Shown in pieces: positions 59,386-64,000 of a stretch of DNA of 64,000 nt. The notes beneath the pieces were generated by a model. The model saw only the letters and a list, made by a program, of their open reading frames with translations. It ran no database searches and was not told where the DNA came from. Origin of the DNA: Panonychus citri (taxonomy: Eukaryota > Arthropoda > Arachnida > Trombidiformes > Tetranychidae); NCBI RefSeq assembly GCF_014898815.1, contig NW_026515406.1, positions 1 to 64,000 of the forward strand, read 5' to 3'. Position numbers and translations under genes: made by a program. How positions within the stretch are numbered: the stretch's first letter is position 1; the number at the start of each line of letters is the position of its first letter.

Positions 59386-60303
59386 ATGTTTCTTTCTTCT
59401 CCACCTTCATCTTCTAGTCAAAATTTAAAGTGTGAAAAAAGTCCTATACGTTACATAAAGTTCAGTTCCTTGGCCATTTTACCGCAAAAAGGAAGTTATG
59501 GAGCAGCTGGATTCGATCTTTTCTCTGCTGAGTGTATGACGATTCCACCTGGACAAAGACGTTTAGTTTCAACAGACATTGGCATTGATTTCACCACGAA
59601 TTTAGACTATTTTGGACGTTTAGCTGCACGATCGAACTTAGCCATACTAGGGATCGACGTTGGTGCTGGTATAATCGATTCGGATTATCAAGGTATTATT
59701 AAAGTCTTGATTATTAATAACTCTGCTTTGCCTTTTACAATTAAGTTAGCAGATCGTTTTGCGCAAATTATATTTTGTAAAATATGGCCGTGTCTGGGAT
59801 TGAAAGAATACGACAAAAGCTATGACGAACTCAACACCATTTTCCCTATTGAACTCGAAAATGATACCGACGAAAAAAGCATCTTGGTATCACGAAAGGC
59901 TAGATACATTAAGCTACCTGAGTTGGCTAGTAAAAACGCTGCTTCTTATAATCTTTTCGCACCAAAAGATATAATTTTAGAACCTTCAATTCGTACTATA
60001 GTTTGGACTGGAATAAGCTTTGACTTTAGACCAAATGCTTATGGATTTATCACAGGAAGACGATCGTTTACAATTGATGGAATTGATACGTCAGAAAATG
60101 TTGTGGAAAATAGTTTATTCAAAGAGCTGAAATTACATCTGACTAACACGACTAAGACGCCTGTTTTGATAAGTGCTGGTGAGAGGATAGCTAGAGTCAC
60201 ATTTTGCGAAGTATATAATGCTTATGAGCTTTCTTCTTGTGATCTATTTTTGCTGAAAACTGGAAGAGGAACCGCAGGATTTGGTTCAACTGGAATAAAT
60301 TAA
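59386..60303 (+). CDS. Tandem-domain dUTPase (divided active-site motifs)
   Basis: 305 residues, intact, ATG at 59386, transcribed away from the polymerase. dUTPase hydrolyses dUTP to dUMP, keeping uracil out of replicating DNA. Domain 1 (about residues 20-145) has motif I AAGFDLFSA (40-48), motif II ARSNLA (81-86), motif III GIDVGAGIIDSDYQG (89-103) and motif IV ADRFAQIIF (122-130), but no motif V. Domain 2 (about 170-305) repeats the fold with degenerate motifs I-III (ASYNLFA, TGRRSFTI), a motif-IV-like AGERIARVTF and, at the very end, a clear motif V GRGTAGFGSTG (293-303). The enzyme would thus complete its active sites only with both domains, much as herpesvirus dUTPases fold a duplicated chain. 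Assembly state is unknown. A purine-rich minisatellite lies upstream. Confidence 0.9.
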   Translation: MFLSSPPSSSSQNLKCEKSPIRYIKFSSLAILPQKGSYGAAGFDLFSAECMTIPPGQRRLVSTDIGIDFTTNLDYFGRLAARSNLAILGIDVGAGIIDSDYQGIIKVLIINNSALPFTIKLADRFAQIIFCKIWPCLGLKEYDKSYDELNTIFPIELENDTDEKSILVSRKARYIKLPELASKNAASYNLFAPKDIILEPSIRTIVWTGISFDFRPNAYGFITGRRSFTIDGIDTSENVVENSLFKELKLHLTNTTKTPVLISAGERIARVTFCEVYNAYELSSCDLFLLKTGRGTAGFGSTGIN

Positions 60304-60546
60304 AATTTTGGATAGTTTCGAAGGATAAATTAGTTTGTTCTGATTTAAACTAAATATATAAAAATAGATTTAGACAATAACTTTGATTAATTAAAAAAAA
60401 ATAACATTAGATTTTAAAATATTAATAATATCTACATCTTATATGACATTTATTGTAAAACTCTATTTGTGTTATGATAACAATAAATTTTTCGACAAGA
60501 AATATTCTTAACTAAGACTATGCATAATACTTCAAAATTCATACAT
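60304..60546. other. Spacer, nothing recognised
   Basis: Short AT-rich interval between the convergent dUTPase and the 129-residue frame. Confidence 0.6.
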
Positions 60547-60936
60547 TTATTCTTTTTTAATCGGGACAATCTTGATATCCGAACACAAGGCATTAAAATC
60601 ATCAACAATGAATTTGAAATCTTCAAATGGTTCATCCATATTTGACTCGTTGTAATGCGTAATGAAGATTTCGAATAAACGAGCAGCTGAAACAAGAAGA
60701 CCAGTGACCTTTTTACCATCAATGTTACGACTGGCCTCACATCGAACTTTCAAATATTCCAGCATTGCTTCGTAAGTGTTACTCTTTTTCAATAAAAATT
60801 CCTTAACAGAGGCTGGAGCAGGACGTGACATTTTTTGATTTATTTTCCAACGATTTATCATGAATTTATTGAAATAATCATTCAGTTTTTTAGGGTTGGA
60901 TCTCATGTACGATATTTTTTCATAAATTGAAGTCAT
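60547..60936 (-). CDS. Unknown element-associated protein, 129 residues
   Basis: Intact frame from ATG 60936. The protein looks all-helical and globular (FNKFMINRWKINQKM, ASVKEFLLKKSNTYEAML, VTGLLVSAARLFEIFITHY, DFKFIVDDFNALC) with a basic end. No signal peptide, membrane segment or catalytic motif is seen and I do not recognise a family. The ATG is preceded by a polypyrimidine tract and CAG (TCTTATCTTTTCAG|ATG), which could be a 3' splice site, so the true N-terminus might lie in an upstream exon. Confidence 0.55.
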   Translation of the reverse strand: MTSIYEKISYMRSNPKKLNDYFNKFMINRWKINQKMSRPAPASVKEFLLKKSNTYEAMLEYLKVRCEASRNIDGKKVTGLLVSAARLFEIFITHYNESNMDEPFEDFKFIVDDFNALCSDIKIVPIKKE

Positions 60937-61202
60937 CTGAAAAGATAAGAAAAAAAATCAAAAATTATTTTAAAACGTTAAAACAAAGGTTGGGTGAATA
61001 AATCATTTGGCTATTAAACCAGTTAAATGTTCAGAAAATCGAGACAAAATTTTTTGAATGCTTATTAGTTTATTCGTCTACATCTAAACAAAAGTGATAC
61101 ATTTACTAATTTTTGAAAAAAAACCTAAAACATCTAATCTCTGATAAACAAAAAAAGTTTTCTTAATAGTTCCATTGAGCGTTAATCCAGTCAACCAATT
61201 CA

Positions 61203-61709
61203 TCATTCTTGCCATGTCGCATAGGTTTTTTGTAACCATGATACAAATTTCGGTATATCCGCTTTCAACATCTCGCCACCATACGCTGAGACCTGATGCT
61301 TCCCGTCTTTCAACCAATATTTTCTAATTTTACCTGTCCTGATACCACTATAAGTTGAGCTTGTGAAGAAAACCAGATTGTCCGAAACTCTGAATTGATT
61401 TTGAACATTGAAATCAGATGAAGGTCGCTTATTACGATTTCCTGGTATATTGAAAGATCCATTTCCATTGCCGCAACTGTTTCATTTCTACGATTTCTTT
61501 TTCCGCTGGAAGCAGATGATGGTACTACCATCCGTTTCGAGTCATCATCTCGCATTTCCTCATCAATTTTACGTTTCATTTCTGTCTCTTTAACAACTTT
61601 CGGTAGATCAATAGAAATTTCAATATCTTCATCTTGAGGTGGTTTTTCTTAGCGATACGCTTTTGACCTTTTGCTTAGTTGAAGTTGATGGTAGCATAAC
61701 TTGAGCCAT
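61203..61709 (-). pseudogene. Unknown protein, about 168 residues, two apparent frameshifts
   Basis: The likely start is ATG 61709 (MAQVMLPSTSTKQKVKS). A run of five A near 61650, where six would keep the frame, leads into an acidic segment (DEDIEISIDLPKVVKE) and then the open part 61579-61310 (MKRKIDEEMRDDDSKRM, a Lys/Arg-rich NLS-like stretch, DLSIYQEIVISDLHLISMF). A second shift near 61345 leads to IRKYWLKDGKHQVSAYGG and a stop at 61205-61203. The order of a charged N-terminus and a C-terminal beta-rich domain with IRKYW..DG faintly recalls the PC4/Sub1 transcription coactivator (IREYW..), but this is weak. Confidence 0.4.
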
Positions 61710-61834
61710 TCTAGTCAACAAGACGAAAAATCTTATTTTGGGTTGAATTGAATTACATTGCAATTAACCGCTTAATGGAATAAAATAAGAAATAACAATA
61801 GTAACTAATTAAAAACCTAAATAGAGTAAATGAT

Positions 61835-62200
61835 AAAGAAAACTAAAATTTCCATGAAATTCCTTAATATCAGTTGTCATATGGACTATTTTGGAGGATT
61901 GCTTATCAGCTGGATAATTCTAACTTTTTATCTTTATTTTATCCTTAGCATCTTTGTCTTTGTTTTCGGAATTTTGGAAGACCAACCCATTCGTCAGTTC
62001 CACCATTATTATCCTTTGATAAGTTTAAAGGTTTCATGTCTTCTTTAATGTTATGTATAAATTGAAAAGCTGATCAGTTGTGATCCGAATGAACCAATTT
62101 GGTCATTTTTATTTGTTCAAGTTCGTACTTGTAGACAGTTTCATTATTCTCAGGATTTGATTTCATAATCCTTTGGGTCCACTTTGTTCGGTTCAACCAT
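61835..62200 (-). pseudogene. Possible decayed small gene
   Basis: From ATG 62200 (MVEPNKVDPKDYEIKS) the minus strand can be followed through pieces in different frames, such as NNETVYKYELEQIKMTKLVHSDHN, LNLSKDNNGGTDEWVGLPK and SSKIVHMTTDIKEF, to about 61835. Composition is less AT-extreme than noncoding DNA nearby, which hints at former coding. Several stops and shifts interrupt it and no family is recognised. Confidence 0.3.
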
Positions 62201-62264
62201 TTCTTAAATAATAAAAGCAAAAATAAACTATATAGCTCTAATGAGAAAATTCTAAAAGAAATTT

Positions 62265-63595
62265 GATAAATTATCATTGAGATCATTAACTGAAAGAATG
62301 TTCATAGAAAATCATGACTAGAACGAAAAGTTCTGATAAATTATCATTGAGATCATAAACTGAAGAATTTTCAAAGAAAACTCATCAAAAGAACTGAAAA
62401 GTTCTGATAAATTATCATTGAGATCATAAACTGAAAGAATTTTCAAAAAAACTCATCAAAAGAACTGAAAAGTTCTGATAAATTATCATTGAGATCATAA
62501 ACTGAAAGAATTTTCAAAGAAAACTCATGACTAGAACGGAAAAGTTCTGATAAATTATCATTGAGATCATAAACTGAAAGAATTTTCAAAGAAAACTCAT
62601 CAAAAGAACTGAAAAGTTCTGATAAATTATCATTGAGATCATAAACTGAAAGAATTTTCAAAGAAAACTCATCAAAAGAACTGAAAAGTTCTGATAAATT
62701 ATCATTGAGATCATAAACTGAAAGAATTTTCAAAGAAAACTCATCAAAAGAACTGAAAAGTTCTGATAAATTATCATTGAGATTATAAACCAGAATTTTC
62801 AAAGAAAACTCATCACTAGAACTGAAAAGTTCTGATAAATTATCATTGAGATCATAAACTGAAAGAATTTTCAAAGAAAACTCATCACTAGAACTGAAAA
62901 GTTCTGATAAATTATCATTGAGATCATAAACTGAAAGAATTTTCAAAGAAAACTCATCACTAGAACTGAAAAGTTCTGATAAATTATCATTGAGATCATA
63001 AACTGAAAGAATTTTCAAAGAAAACTCATGACTAGAACGGAAAAGTTCTGATAAATTATCATTGAGATCATAAACTGAAAGAATTTTCAAAGAAAACTCA
63101 TCACTAGAACTGAAAAGTTCTGATAAATTATCATTGAGATCATAAACTGAAAGAATTTTCAAAGAAAACTCATGACTAGAACTGAAAAGTTCTGATAAAT
63201 TATCATTGAGATCATAAACTGAAAGAATTTTCAAAGAAAACTCATCACTAGAACTGAAAAGTTCTGATAAATTATCATTGAGATCATAAACTGAAAGAAT
63301 TCAAAGAAAACTCATGACTAGAACGGAAAAGTTCTGATAAATTATCATTGAGATCATAAACTGAAAGAATTTTCAAAGAAAACTCATCAAAAGAACTGAA
63401 AAGTTCTGATAAATTATCATTGAGATCATAAACTGAAAGAATTTTCAAAGAAAACTCATCAAAAGAACTGAAAAGTTCTGATAAATTATCATTGAGATCA
63501 TAAACTGAAAGAATTTTCAAAGAAAACTCATCAAAAGAACTGAAAAGTTCTGATAAATTATCATTGAGATCATAAACTGAAAGAATTTCATTCCA
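62265..63595. repeat. 72-bp tandem repeat array, about 19 copies
   Basis: The word TTATCATTGAGATCAT recurs 19 times at about 72-bp steps. The unit length is a multiple of three, and one minus-strand frame is open over long stretches with the 24-residue period KILSVYDLNDNLSELFSSSD plus EFSL. The longest frames (63234-62443 and 63520-63284) begin at TTG, not ATG, and are split by a 2-bp loss at about 63300. Variants alternate between CATCAAAAGAACTG, CATCACTAGAACTG and CATGACTAGAACGG types. Probably a minisatellite; a repeat protein is possible but lacks a start. Confidence 0.9.
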
Positions 63596-64000
63596 AACTC
63601 TTCAATCTAGCTTAAGATAACTTTCTTCCTTACTTTTATCGTTGATGGATTATTGGATAACGTTATCGATAACCAGGTAAAAAACCAATGATGAAAGCAC
63701 AATAAGCTAACAAGGGGAAAAATAATCAAACAAAATGATTAGAATTATTATACATAATAATCTATTGATTATTGAATTCAAACTATACTTACATTTTTAA
63801 TTCAGATTGAATCTCATGTAAAAGAAATCGAACTCAATGAATTCAAACTTTGATCAATTAATATCGTTCTTTTCTGTTTGGTTATCAAACTTCGAATGAT
63901 AATTTTTCAATTTTCAGTTTCGTATTTATACAAATCGGTATATGATTTAATTACTCAGGAAATTTAATCTAAATTGAAATTAATTCGAATCGTAAAATGT
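63596..64000. other. Right end of window, nothing recognised
   Basis: AT-rich sequence after the repeat array, without a coding frame or a terminal repeat matching the left end of the element. Confidence 0.6.

Larger units (their letters stand above)
47190..62270 (-). mobile_element. Polinton/Maverick (adintovirus-like) element, right end unresolved
   Basis: The stretch contains the full Polinton core set: protein-primed family B DNA polymerase, retrovirus-type integrase, A32-like packaging ATPase, adenain-type protease, double-jelly-roll major capsid protein and penton-like minor capsid protein. All lie on the minus strand between 58564 and 47343. A divergent dUTPase and minor unknown genes follow to about 62.2 kb. 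Polintons are 15-20 kb self-synthesising DNA elements related to adenoviruses and virophages. The left edge is placed near 47.19 kb, where the protease ends and a sequence with two hairpins begins. No matching inverted terminal repeat was found on the right within the window, so the right border is approximate and may lie beyond. Several core genes carry indels; whether the copy is active cannot be told. Confidence 0.9.

Noticed and set aside
61830..62048. Plus-strand frame of 72 codons with apparent membrane segments
   Set aside because: The opposite strand shows more coding-like pieces of a decayed gene; hydrophobicity is expected from the T-rich antisense.
62265..63595. CRISPR-like array
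   Set aside because: Units are contiguous 72-bp repeats without unique spacers, in a eukaryotic genome.

Overview
The window is animal nuclear DNA, most likely from a plant-feeding (spider-mite-like) acarine. It is strongly AT-rich, host genes carry spliceosomal introns, and noncoding DNA is full of GAT/ATC and GA/CT microsatellites. The organism call rests mainly on two secreted intradiol ring-cleavage dioxygenases, a fungal-type family known to be expanded in tetranychid mites. This is inference; no ribosomal or mitochondrial marker is present.

Host part (1-47 kb). On the minus strand, the 5' four coding exons of an MH2-only 'expansion' homologue run off the left edge (coding starts at 6383). 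DPH5, the diphthine methyl ester synthase, follows at 8703-9873 on the plus strand and converges on a tyramine/dopamine beta-hydroxylase gene (13002 down to 10720). After about 11 kb of noncoding DNA, an SRSF2/SC35-like splicing factor (minus) and a ~1450-residue multi-C2H2 zinc-finger protein (plus) share a divergent promoter. STAM, an endosomal sorting adaptor (33665-36022), comes next. Two convergent intronless dioxygenase genes lie at 37182-40237, and the last coding exon of an FGF8/17/18-like ligand at 41099-41320.

Element part (about 47.2-62 kb or beyond). A Polinton/Maverick (adintovirus-like) element is recognisable gene by gene. On the minus strand, in transcription order: protein-primed family B DNA polymerase, a TATA-binding-protein homologue, an A32-like packaging ATPase, a small basic virion-like protein, an unknown 261-residue protein, a DD35E retrovirus-type integrase with chromodomain, a penton-like minor capsid protein with a long coiled-coil insertion, a pVI-like basic protein, the double-jelly-roll major capsid protein and an adenain-type protease. 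A duplicated-domain dUTPase is transcribed divergently from the polymerase, and several unrecognised reading frames lie beyond it. Polymerase, ATPase, both capsid proteins and protease carry frameshifts or stops. The integrase, TBP-like protein, dUTPase, pVI-like and 261-residue frames are open. A 72-bp tandem array (about 19 copies) follows at 62.27-63.6 kb.

The most interesting points are the TBP homologue inside a Polinton, the tandem dUTPase whose five motifs are split between two domains, the coiled-coil-bearing penton-like protein, and matches to the adenain cleavage consensus in the small virion-like proteins. A caution applies throughout. Three conserved host genes (SRSF2-like, STAM, one dioxygenase) also show 1-2 nt indels in homopolymers or GA runs, so some apparent frameshifts, including those in the element, may be assembly errors rather than decay.
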